Shown: positions 1 through 5,553 of the stretch, piece by piece | Layout of the letters: each line of letters starts with the position of its first letter | How positions within the stretch are numbered: position 1 is the stretch's first letter | Assembly (NCBI GenBank): GCA_015488935.1 | Contig: WFMU01000104.1 | Span: 1 to 5,553, forward strand | Length of the DNA: 5,553 nucleotides | DNA from: Flavobacteriaceae bacterium | Lineage (GTDB): Bacteria > Bacteroidota > Bacteroidia > Flavobacteriales > Flavobacteriaceae | Direction of reading: 5' to 3' | Notes under the pieces: model-generated | The model's input: the letters and a program-made list of their open reading frames with translations, nothing else | Told to the model about the DNA's origin: nothing | Databases searched by the model: none | Translations under genes and position numbers: made by a program

Positions 1-64
1 AGCTATTTAGTTTTAATTAAGTATTATTAAACTGTTATTTGCATATAATTTAAAACAAAATATT
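1..64 (+). other. asnB upstream leader, no clear promoter
   Basis: This AT-rich stretch lies directly before the asnB ATG. I find no exact TAnnTTTG element. The nearest candidate is GTTATTTG at 34-41, which keeps the TTTG half but not the leading TA, so it is weak. The bases before the ATG are A-rich with no Shine-Dalgarno, as is common in Bacteroidota. The real asnB promoter may be here in degenerate form or left of the window, and whether asnB belongs to a longer operon cannot be judged. Confidence 0.3.
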
Positions 65-1681
65 ATGTGCGGGATTTTAGCAATTATCGGAAAAGGAGTA
101 ACAATAGAAAAAGCAAAAAAGCTATCAAGTAGAATGAGTCATAGAGGACCAAATGAACACGATATACATATAACCGAAAAAGGACATATACTATCGCATG
201 AGCGCCTATCCATCATAGACTTACATACAGGAAAACAACCAATACAAGGATGCAAAACTGCTTACATGGTGCATAATGGCGAAATATATAATCATAAAGA
301 ACTTAAAAAAACCATTTTAAAAGACCATACCTTTAGAACAAAATCAGATAGCGAAGTAATTGTACATTTATACGAAAAATACGGCTATAAATTCTTAGAC
401 AAACTAGACGGTGTATTTGCATTTGTAGTAGTAGATGGCGATGACTTTATTGCAGGAAGAGACCCAATAGGAGTAAAACCATTATATTATGGAAAAGATG
501 CAGAAGGAAGACTCTATTTTGCATCCGAAATGAAAGTAATAGCAGACCAATGCGAAACATTTGAAGCATTTCCACCAGGACACTATTATTCTGCAAAAAC
601 AGGATTAGTACGCTACTTTAAACCAGATTGGTTTAATGAAAAAGTAGCAACAAAAGAATTAGATCTTAAAAAAATAAGAGAAACACTAATCAAAGCAACA
701 AAAAAACGATTAATGACAGATGTACCATTAGGTGTATTATTATCAGGAGGATTAGATTCTTCTTTAACATCATCTATAGCAACAAGATTATTAAAAGAAC
801 AAGGTAAAAAATTACACTCCTTTTCCATAGGATTAGACAAAGAATCGCCAGACCTAATAGCAGCAAAAAAAGTAGCAGACTTTTTAGGAACAGAACATCA
901 CGAATTATACTTCTCTATAGACGAAGGATTAGAAATAATAGACAAACTAATATGGCATTTAGAAACTTATGACGTAACCTCCATACGTGCATCTACACCA
1001 ATGTATTTAATGAGTAAAATGATTACAGAAGCAGGAGTAAAAGTAGTACTAAGTGGCGAAGGAGCAGACGAAATGCTTGGTGGATATTTGTATTTTGCAG
1101 ATGCACCAAACAAAACAGAATTTCAAAAAGAATGCATACGAAGAGTTCAATTACTATCCACATCAGATTGTTTAAGAGCAGATAAATCAACCATGGCTTA
1201 TGGTTTAGAAGCAAGAGTACCATTCTTAGATAAAGAATTTCTAGAAGTAATTATGAAAACTAAACCAGAAGAAAAACAACCAAAAACATACGATGGTATC
1301 GAAAAATACATTTTAAGAAAAGCATTTGATACTAAAGACGACCCATTTTTGCCAGAATCGGTACTATGGCGACAAAAAGAACAATTCTCAGACGGCGTAG
1401 GATATAGCTGGATTGATACATTAATAGAACACTGTGCGAGTAAAGTTTCCGATAAAGAAATGGAAGAAGCACATATCATATATCCACATAATACGCCAAC
1501 GACAAAAGAAGCATATTATATTCGCGAAATTTTTACAAAGCATTTTCCACAAGACCACGCTGCAAAAACGGTATTAAAATGGATACCAAAATGGCAAGAA
1601 AATACAGATCCAAGCGGAAGAGCAAATAAAAACCATATAAAAGCAGATGTTAATATTGCAAAACAAAAAGTACTCGCTTAA
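65..1681 (+). CDS. asnB: asparagine synthetase B, glutamine-hydrolysing
   Basis: This cytoplasmic enzyme makes asparagine from aspartate, ATP and glutamine (EC 6.3.5.4). The 538-residue protein is close to the E. coli AsnB length of about 554 and looks complete. The start is fixed by the mature N-terminus MCGI: after Met removal, Cys2 is the glutaminase nucleophile. The N-terminal Ntn glutaminase domain (about 2-190) shows SHRGP at 25-29, HERLSIID at 45-52 (Arg47), NGEIYNH at 71-77 and SDSE at 94-97, the usual glutamine-binding positions. GRDPIGVKPLYYG follows at 131-143. The synthetase domain has the ATP pyrophosphatase loop SGGLDSS at 227-233, SGEGADE at 330-336 and LEARVPFLD at 381-389. 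The C-terminal DPSGRA (515-520) is typical of the AsnB branch. No key residue is missing. The gene is convergent with the M49 gene and shares a terminator hairpin with it. Family assignment is very secure. Confidence 0.97.
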   Translation: MCGILAIIGKGVTIEKAKKLSSRMSHRGPNEHDIHITEKGHILSHERLSIIDLHTGKQPIQGCKTAYMVHNGEIYNHKELKKTILKDHTFRTKSDSEVIVHLYEKYGYKFLDKLDGVFAFVVVDGDDFIAGRDPIGVKPLYYGKDAEGRLYFASEMKVIADQCETFEAFPPGHYYSAKTGLVRYFKPDWFNEKVATKELDLKKIRETLIKATKKRLMTDVPLGVLLSGGLDSSLTSSIATRLLKEQGKKLHSFSIGLDKESPDLIAAKKVADFLGTEHHELYFSIDEGLEIIDKLIWHLETYDVTSIRASTPMYLMSKMITEAGVKVVLSGEGADEMLGGYLYFADAPNKTEFQKECIRRVQLLSTSDCLRADKSTMAYGLEARVPFLDKEFLEVIMKTKPEEKQPKTYDGIEKYILRKAFDTKDDPFLPESVLWRQKEQFSDGVGYSWIDTLIEHCASKVSDKEMEEAHIIYPHNTPTTKEAYYIREIFTKHFPQDHAAKTVLKWIPKWQENTDPSGRANKNHIKADVNIAKQKVLA

Positions 1682-1734
1682 TTAAAAACTTTGACAAATA
1701 TTAGCATGATTATACCAATTACAAAACAAAATAC

Positions 1735-1815
1735 ATTATATAAATCAGTTACTCACAACTTTACTTGTTTTCTTGTTTGAGTTTGTGATGTGCTTCGAAG
1801 TTCTATTTCTCTTTG
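1735..1815. repeat. candidate dispersed intergenic repeat or decayed sequence
   Basis: This stretch of the asnB/M49 spacer is less A/T-monotonous than its surroundings. It has a long-range inverted pair TCACAA (1753-1758) and TTGTGA (1783-1788), and an 8-bp palindrome CTTCGAAG at 1793-1800. On the - strand one frame reads NFEAHHKLKQENK between stop codons, which looks more protein-like than random AT-rich spacer, but there is no usable start. It could be a multicopy intergenic element, the degraded tail of a lost gene, or chance. Only one copy is in the window, so repetition is not shown. Confidence 0.2.
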
Positions 1816-1833
1816 TTATTCAAATAATTAAGT

Positions 1834-1868
1834 AAAAAAATCCATTGTAATTTTACAATGGATTTTTG
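1834..1868. terminator. bidirectional rho-independent terminator between asnB and M49 gene
   Basis: There are perfect 15-base arms: AAAAATCCATTGTAA at 1836-1850 and its reverse complement at 1853-1867, separated by TT (in practice probably a 4-6 base loop). The core CCATTGTA/TACAATGG is flanked by an A tract (1834-1840) on the left and a T tract (1863-1867) on the right. A transcript from either direction therefore makes a stem followed by U residues. It lies about 155 bp after the asnB stop and about 25 bp after the M49 stop, in the convergent spacer. Its closeness suggests it mainly serves the M49 gene, whose transcript would end in seven U residues, but it should also stop asnB read-through. 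Confidence 0.85.
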
Positions 1869-1892
1869 ATTTATAAATGTTAATTTTTATGT

Positions 1893-3935
1893 CTAATTTT
1901 CATCAGGTAATGTAGTATATTGATTGGCATAATCTAGCATTTGAGCTGCAAAACTATCTGGTTGAGTTACAATAACAGAAGTAATATTTCCATCCGAATC
2001 TTTATCTACAATAAGTACAGGATTTACAAAACCACTATAAGGTGCAGATTTAAATTTACTATTGCGCTCTAAAACTTCGGCATGTAATTTTTGATCTACT
2101 TTTACACCGTAGGTTTCTACTAATGCTTTTCCAGCTTCAAAATCACCTTCCGATTTTATACGTTGAATTTCGCGTAATAATTGTCCAAATAAAACACGTA
2201 ATTTTTTATAATCACGAATTACAAAATAGGTTTTATTATCTTTGGTAACCTTTTCAATAACATTATCTTTTTTTCCTTTTTCATAAGCCCAAGCAGCAAC
2301 TAATTGTCTGTTACGCATGTGTGCTTCTTCGATATCTTTTCCTAAATCTAAACGAACCAATTGCATCATCATTCCATTACGAATATAACCATCGTAAGCA
2401 GCTCTACCAATAGCTTTAGCATCTGGAGAAATTCCCATTTCTACCAATTTTTCATCTGGTAAAAAATACAAACCTACTAAATCAGCACGAGCTTCTTCAA
2501 GCGTAGAGGCATAATTTTTCATGGTTTCTTTAGGTTGTCCAACACCATTATTAATACGACCGCTAGCATGTCCAACAACTTCGTGTAATGCAGTATGTAA
2601 TTTATCTGCTAATGCGCCGTATTTTTCTTCATATTTTACTTCTTCATCCGAAAAAGCAAATTCTTTTAAACGACTAGTACCTCCTGCGTTATTATATGAA
2701 TCGATAATATTACCAAGAGAAACAGATTTTGAACCGTGTACCACTCTAATCCAGTTATTATTAGGTAAATTTACACCTATTGGTGTAGAAGGAGAACTAT
2801 CTCCTGCTTCACCAGCAACATTTACTGTTTTATAAGAAACGCCAACAACATTTGCTTTTTTATGTGCATCCATAATTGTAGAATGATCTTCGAACCATTG
2901 TGCAGATTCGGCAACAACAGCCATTTTTTTAGACATTTCAAAATCTTTAATTTCAACAATAGATTCGTAGGAGCCTCTATATCCTTTTGGGTCGTTATAT
3001 ACTTCAATAAAACCATTAATATAGTCAATATCACCTTCGGTATTAGTTGCCCAAAGAATATTGTAATCGTTCCATTTTTCTAAATCACCTGTTTTGTAAT
3101 AGGCAATTAAGGCATCAAATGCTTTTGCTTGTTTTTCATTTTCGGCAACTCCTTTGGCTTTTTTTAACCAATAAATAATTTTATCGATTGCAGCTCCATA
3201 CATACCGCCACTTTTCCAAACTTTTTCAAAAACTTTGCCATTTTCTTTTACTAATTTAGAATTTAAACCTAATTCAATAGGAGTTTTGTCGTTAGGGTCT
3301 GTAAGTTTAGCATAAAAATTATCAACATCTTTAGTGGTAACATTTGTGCCATAAAAATTAACGGCAGAGCCTTCAATTAAACCTTTTTTAGCGTCTAAAT
3401 TTACTTTTTTAATGTCTTTATCATTAAAAATAACATCATAAGCTTCGCCTTTTAAAGTAGTATTGGTCTCTTTTAATAATGTATTAAAATATTCTTTTGA
3501 AAATTCAGGTTTAAATTTATCATTAGCATAATGATGGTGAATACCATTTGCAAACCAAATTTGTTTTAAGTAGGTTTCAAAAGCTTTCCAATCTTTTGTT
3601 TTTTTATCTCCTTTAAATGAGGTATAAATTTTTTCTAAAGCTCTACGAATTTTTAAATTATAACGATAGTTTTGATCGTACATAATATCTCTACCACAAA
3701 GTCCTGCTTGAGTTAAATAGTAAACTAATTTTTGTTGTTTAAGAGATAATTTTTCCCATTGTGGAATATCGTATTTTAAAATTCTTACGTCTGCAAATTG
3801 CTCCACAAAAGTACTTTTAGTTTTTTCTAAAACCTCTTTTGCTTCGGGTTTTTTATCTTCCTTTTTACCTTCTGTTTTACAGGAGAAAAAAAGTAAACTT
3901 ATTATTAGGGTGTTCAATAATAATATTTTTTTCAT
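1893..3935 (-). CDS. lipoprotein M49 family metallopeptidase (dipeptidyl-peptidase III)
   Basis: This is a zinc exopeptidase expected to release dipeptides from the N-terminus of short peptides (DPP III family, M49). The zinc site is visible. HEVVGH at residues 451-456 (2568-2585) is the family HEXXGH, with H451 and H456 as ligands and E452 as catalytic base. EEARAD at 480-485 (2481-2498) is the second motif, where E481 should be the third ligand. GEAGDSSPSTPIGVNLPN (375-392) followed by HGSKSVSLGNI (400-410) is the conserved segment before the active site. The 680-residue length fits the shorter Bacteroidetes form of the family rather than the longer eukaryotic one. The N-terminus is a type II signal peptide: KK, a hydrophobic stretch 4-17, then FFSC with Cys19 as lipidation site, followed by a charged Lys/Glu linker. 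The enzyme is therefore probably anchored at the periplasmic or outer-membrane face, unlike the classical cytosolic DPP III. The signal peptide supports the ATG start. It has its own -7 box and terminator, so it is probably monocistronic. Physiological substrate unknown. Confidence 0.92.
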   Translation of the reverse strand: MKKILLLNTLIISLLFFSCKTEGKKEDKKPEAKEVLEKTKSTFVEQFADVRILKYDIPQWEKLSLKQQKLVYYLTQAGLCGRDIMYDQNYRYNLKIRRALEKIYTSFKGDKKTKDWKAFETYLKQIWFANGIHHHYANDKFKPEFSKEYFNTLLKETNTTLKGEAYDVIFNDKDIKKVNLDAKKGLIEGSAVNFYGTNVTTKDVDNFYAKLTDPNDKTPIELGLNSKLVKENGKVFEKVWKSGGMYGAAIDKIIYWLKKAKGVAENEKQAKAFDALIAYYKTGDLEKWNDYNILWATNTEGDIDYINGFIEVYNDPKGYRGSYESIVEIKDFEMSKKMAVVAESAQWFEDHSTIMDAHKKANVVGVSYKTVNVAGEAGDSSPSTPIGVNLPNNNWIRVVHGSKSVSLGNIIDSYNNAGGTSRLKEFAFSDEEVKYEEKYGALADKLHTALHEVVGHASGRINNGVGQPKETMKNYASTLEEARADLVGLYFLPDEKLVEMGISPDAKAIGRAAYDGYIRNGMMMQLVRLDLGKDIEEAHMRNRQLVAAWAYEKGKKDNVIEKVTKDNKTYFVIRDYKKLRVLFGQLLREIQRIKSEGDFEAGKALVETYGVKVDQKLHAEVLERNSKFKSAPYSGFVNPVLIVDKDSDGNITSVIVTQPDSFAAQMLDYANQYTTLPDEN

Positions 3936-3963
3936 TTTAAATAATTTAATTAATAGTAAGCCT

Positions 3964-3971
3964 CAAAATTA
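3964..3971 (-). promoter_or_regulatory. Bacteroidota -7 element for the M49 gene
   Basis: On the - strand this reads TAATTTTG, an exact match to the TAnnTTTG -7 consensus of Bacteroidota primary sigma factors. It ends 28 bases before the M49 ATG, giving a leader of roughly 20-25 nt. No good TTTG -33 element is found at the expected distance. In DNA this AT-rich a single 8-mer is only moderate evidence, but the position is right. Confidence 0.5.
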
Positions 3972-4244
3972 GTAAAAAGAAGACACTTATTAGTAATTGA
4001 ATGAAATTAAATCTATTATATGTAAATTTTGTTTAGTAATATAGTAAAATAGATTTATGATTTTTCTAAAGGTAGAATATGAATATTACTAGAAACAAAA
4101 CATCATTCAAAGTAAAATAAATGTATAATAATGAAACTAAATTTGTATGTTTGTTACTATATAAAGGTTAAAATTATGGATTTACAAGCAGATGTCATAC
4201 AAGTAGAATAAATGCTATCATTGCCTTTTTAATATGTTTATAAC

Positions 4245-4281
4245 ACTACTTTTATTCCGTTTTTTAAGAATAAAACGTAGT
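4245..4281 (-). terminator. stem-loop just downstream of kdsA, probable 3' end
   Basis: The arms are ACTACTTTTATTC at 4245-4257 and GAATAAAACGTAGT at 4268-4281. They pair over 13 bases with a single bulged base at 4276 and a 10-base loop. The structure begins 10 bases after the kdsA stop codon, where a terminator is expected. The U-run after the stem on the kdsA transcript is poor, so it may be a weak terminator or an mRNA 3'-end stabilising hairpin. An alternative inner stem CGTTTT (4258-4263) with AAAACG (4272-4277) uses part of the same bases. Confidence 0.5.
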
Positions 4282-4291
4282 AATTGAAATA

Positions 4292-5110
4292 CTAAAACAT
4301 TTTAACCGTTTTACGAATAGCAACTAATTTGGTTAACAAATCTTCTAAATAATCTAATTTTAACATATTAGCACCATCGGATTTTGCGCAACTTGGGTCG
4401 TAATGAGTTTCTAAGAAAATACCATCAACACCAACAGCAATTCCTGCTTTGGCAATGGTTTCAATTAATTCTGGCTTTCCTCCTGTTACACCACTTGCTT
4501 GGTTTGGTTGTTGTAACGAATGTGTAATGTCTAAAATTGTTGGAGCGTATTGTTGCATTGTTGGAATTCCTCTAAAATCAACAATCATATCTTGGTAACC
4601 AAACATAGTTCCTCTATCTGTAATCCAAACTTGATTATTACCACTATCGGTTACTTTTTTTACAGCGTGTTTCATAGCATCGGCACTCATAAATTGTCCT
4701 TTTTTAAGGTTTACAACTTTACCTGTTTTCGCTGCAGCTACCACTAAATCTGTTTGTCTAACTAAAAAAGCAGGAATTTGTAATACATCTACATATTTTG
4801 CAGCTTTTGTGGCATCGCTTTTTTCGTGAATATCCGTAACGGTTGGTACATTAAAATAGTTTCCCACTTTTTTAAGTATTTCCAAGGCTTTTTCATCACC
4901 AATTCCAGTAAAACTATCTAAACGTGAACGGTTTGCTTTTTTAAAACTACCCTTAAAAATAAAAGGAATTTCTAATTTATCTGTTATTTTTTGAATTTGC
5001 TCACAGATAGTAAAAGCCATTTCTTCACTTTCAATAGCACAAGGTCCAGCCAATAAAAAGAAATTACCAGAATTAGTGTATTTTATTTTAGGAATTAAAT
5101 TGATGTCCAT
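4292..5110 (-). CDS. kdsA: 3-deoxy-8-phosphooctulonate (KDO-8-P) synthase
   Basis: This cytoplasmic enzyme condenses phosphoenolpyruvate with arabinose 5-phosphate to KDO-8-phosphate (EC 2.5.1.55), the first committed step to the KDO sugar linking lipid A to the LPS core. The 272-residue protein is a complete DAHP/KDO8P-synthase TIM barrel. AGPCAIESEE is at 21-30, FKGSFKKANRS at 52-62, TDIHE at 92-96, DITHSLQQPN at 194-203 and LETHYDP at 233-239. Cys24, His197, Glu234 and Asp245 match in order and nearly in spacing the metal ligands known from Aquifex KdsA (Cys11, His185, Glu222, Asp233), so this is inferred to be the metal-dependent class rather than the Asn type of E. coli. The start is supported by length and by the leader and -7 box just upstream. 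It follows the DUF4143 gene on the same strand after 48 bp, but has a likely promoter of its own. The related aroG-type DAHP synthase is excluded by the KANRS and DITHSLQQPN motifs. Confidence 0.96.
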   Translation of the reverse strand: MDINLIPKIKYTNSGNFFLLAGPCAIESEEMAFTICEQIQKITDKLEIPFIFKGSFKKANRSRLDSFTGIGDEKALEILKKVGNYFNVPTVTDIHEKSDATKAAKYVDVLQIPAFLVRQTDLVVAAAKTGKVVNLKKGQFMSADAMKHAVKKVTDSGNNQVWITDRGTMFGYQDMIVDFRGIPTMQQYAPTILDITHSLQQPNQASGVTGGKPELIETIAKAGIAVGVDGIFLETHYDPSCAKSDGANMLKLDYLEDLLTKLVAIRKTVKMF

Positions 5111-5126
5111 AATTAAATATTTTAGG

Positions 5127-5134
5127 CAAAGATA
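5127..5134 (-). promoter_or_regulatory. Bacteroidota -7 element for kdsA
   Basis: On the - strand this reads TATCTTTG, an exact TAnnTTTG match ending 16 bases before the kdsA ATG. It implies a very short leader of about 10 nt. A matching -33 TTTG is not visible in the expected position. The element shares its first three bases with the inverted repeat at 5132-5152. Confidence 0.5.
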
Positions 5135-5152
5135 CTCAAGTGTGTTGAGTAT
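5132..5152. promoter_or_regulatory. perfect inverted repeat in the DUF4143-kdsA gap
   Basis: The arms are ATACTCAA (5132-5139) and TTGAGTAT (5145-5152), a perfect 8+5+8 dyad around GTGTG. It lies 6 bases after the DUF4143 stop codon and overlaps the predicted kdsA -7 box by three bases. It could be the terminator hairpin of the upstream gene, although the stem is followed only by CTTTG and not a real U tract, or an operator for a dimeric regulator. The overlap with the promoter makes the operator reading possible but unproven. Confidence 0.45.
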
Positions 5153-5158
5153 ATATGT

Positions 5159-5553
5159 TTAATATGTTAAAATTTCTACATTTTTAGAATCAATACATTC
5201 TAAAGGGTAATTAGGATAATTACTAACAAACTTTTTATACTTAGATGGTTTGTATTGCTTACAATCCCATTTTACTTCGAGTGCCTTACCTGTATTAAAA
5301 CTTTCTTCTATTATAAAATCAACTTCGTTTCCATCTGCTGTACGCCAATATTTTAGCTTTGTTCTACCATATTTTATTCGTAATTGATTATAAATAAAAT
5401 TTTCTAATAAAGCACCTTTATCTAATCTAAACGTTGGACTTTCAAACTTTCCTAAAATTGCATTTCGCAAGCCAATATCATTAAAAAACACTTTAGGCAT
5501 TTTGGTAAGTTCTTTTCTTAAATTTCTAAAAAAGGGATTTAATAAATCTATAT
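5159..5553 (-). CDS. AAA ATPase/DUF4143 family protein, C-terminal part (5' end off window)
   Basis: Only the C-terminal 130 residues are visible. The frame stays open to the right edge, and the 17 residues before the ATG at 5498-5500 (IDLLNPFFRNLRKELTK) are clearly coding and continuous with what follows, so that ATG is an internal Met, not the start. The family signature is KMPKVFFNDIGLRN, then a Gly-Ala-Leu-Leu-Glu-Asn segment and YWRTADGNEVDFII, then ALEVKW, i.e. the DUF4143 domain. Its EVDFI...EVK residues fit a PD-(D/E)XK-like nuclease fold. In complete members of about 370-450 residues an N-terminal AAA_14 P-loop ATPase precedes this domain; it would lie outside the window, so nucleotide-binding motifs cannot be checked. 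The cellular role of this family is not established. Such genes are patchily distributed, often multicopy in Bacteroidota, and typical of accessory gene content. The stop codon is TAA and the C-terminus looks intact. Family confident, function unknown. Confidence 0.88.
   Translation of the reverse strand, partial: IDLLNPFFRNLRKELTKMPKVFFNDIGLRNAILGKFESPTFRLDKGALLENFIYNQLRIKYGRTKLKYWRTADGNEVDFIIEESFNTGKALEVKWDCKQYKPSKYKKFVSNYPNYPLECIDSKNVEILTY

Larger units (their letters stand above)
3936..4291. other. 356-bp gene-free AT-rich gap
   Basis: I find no credible gene here on either strand. Contents are the M49 promoter at the left end and a stem-loop past kdsA at the right end. Between them is a 9-base inverted pair AAATCTATT (4009-4017) / AATAGATTT (4048-4056) around a 30-base spacer. 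There is also an imperfect direct repeat, AAGTAAAATAAATG at 4110-4123 and AAGTAGAATAAATG at 4200-4213 (13 of 14 identical). A tiny + strand reading frame at 4176-4211 encodes MDLQADVIQVE and stops. It is too short to call as a gene, but could be the head of a decayed one. No tRNA-like or rRNA-like sequence is seen. Confidence 0.6.

Noticed and set aside
613..1479. Three - strand open frames within asnB (613-840, 1023-1223, 1198-1479)
   Set aside because: They lie antisense to a complete, well-conserved asnB, have low-complexity or unrecognisable translations (one is mostly leucine), and no supporting promoter or family signature.
1983..2006. EF-hand-like DKDSDG loop at M49 residues 644-649
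   Set aside because: The DxDxDG pattern is present, but position 12 of the loop is Ile655 rather than Glu or Asp and no second loop or helix pair is evident. It is more likely a turn between beta strands.
2521..3083. Open frames 2521-2835 (+), 2862-3083 (+) and 2822-3034 (-) inside the M49 gene
   Set aside because: They are other-frame readings of the conserved M49 coding sequence, with no domain features.
4176..4211. Short + strand frame MDLQADVIQVE as a gene or antitoxin start
   Set aside because: It has only 11 codons, no continuing frame, and no partner toxin or promoter. It is kept only as a possible remnant within the gap.
4550..4747. + strand open frame inside kdsA
   Set aside because: It is antisense to the conserved KdsA barrel and its translation has no recognisable features.
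5111..5158. DUF4143 gene and kdsA as one functional operon
   Set aside because: They are on the same strand with a 48-bp gap, but kdsA has its own -7 element and an inverted repeat separates the genes. A functional link between DUF4143 and LPS synthesis is not supported.
5159..5500. A complete 113-residue protein starting at the ATG at 5498-5500
   Set aside because: Conserved DUF4143 residues continue upstream of that ATG to the window edge, so it is an internal Met of a longer gene.

Overview
The window looks like a chromosomal segment from a marine-type Flavobacteriaceae (Bacteroidota) genome. The DNA is very AT-rich. Start codons are preceded by A/T-rich leaders with no Shine-Dalgarno. 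Two genes have the Bacteroidota -7 promoter motif TAnnTTTG just upstream. The protein content fits too: a lipid-anchored M49 dipeptidyl-peptidase III of the Bacteroidetes type and a Cys-type KDO-8-phosphate synthase. The genus cannot be fixed from the sequence alone.

Layout, left to right. A complete glutamine-hydrolysing asparagine synthetase (asnB, + strand, 65-1681) comes first. A 211-bp convergent spacer follows, ending in a strong 15-bp-arm hairpin that should stop transcription from both sides. Next is a complete M49 metallopeptidase lipoprotein on the - strand (1893-3935), with its own -7 element upstream. A 356-bp gene-free, very AT-rich gap (3936-4291) follows; it carries the M49 promoter and a stem-loop just past the end of kdsA. 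Then kdsA (- strand, 4292-5110) encodes the KDO-8-P synthase of lipopolysaccharide inner-core synthesis. Last is the C-terminal 130 residues of an AAA ATPase/DUF4143 protein (- strand, 5159 to the right edge), whose ATPase half lies outside the window. Between it and kdsA, a perfect 8-bp-arm inverted repeat overlaps the predicted kdsA -7 box.

The genes do not form one pathway. asnB makes asparagine, the M49 enzyme probably trims peptides at the cell envelope, kdsA feeds LPS synthesis, and the DUF4143 protein is an accessory gene of unknown role. The two left-hand genes are convergent, and the three - strand genes appear to be mainly separate transcription units. I see no new defence system, mobile element, CRISPR array or RNA gene. 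The points most worth checking are the inverted repeat over the kdsA promoter, the candidate dispersed repeat in the asnB/M49 spacer, and the residue choices in the M49 active site.
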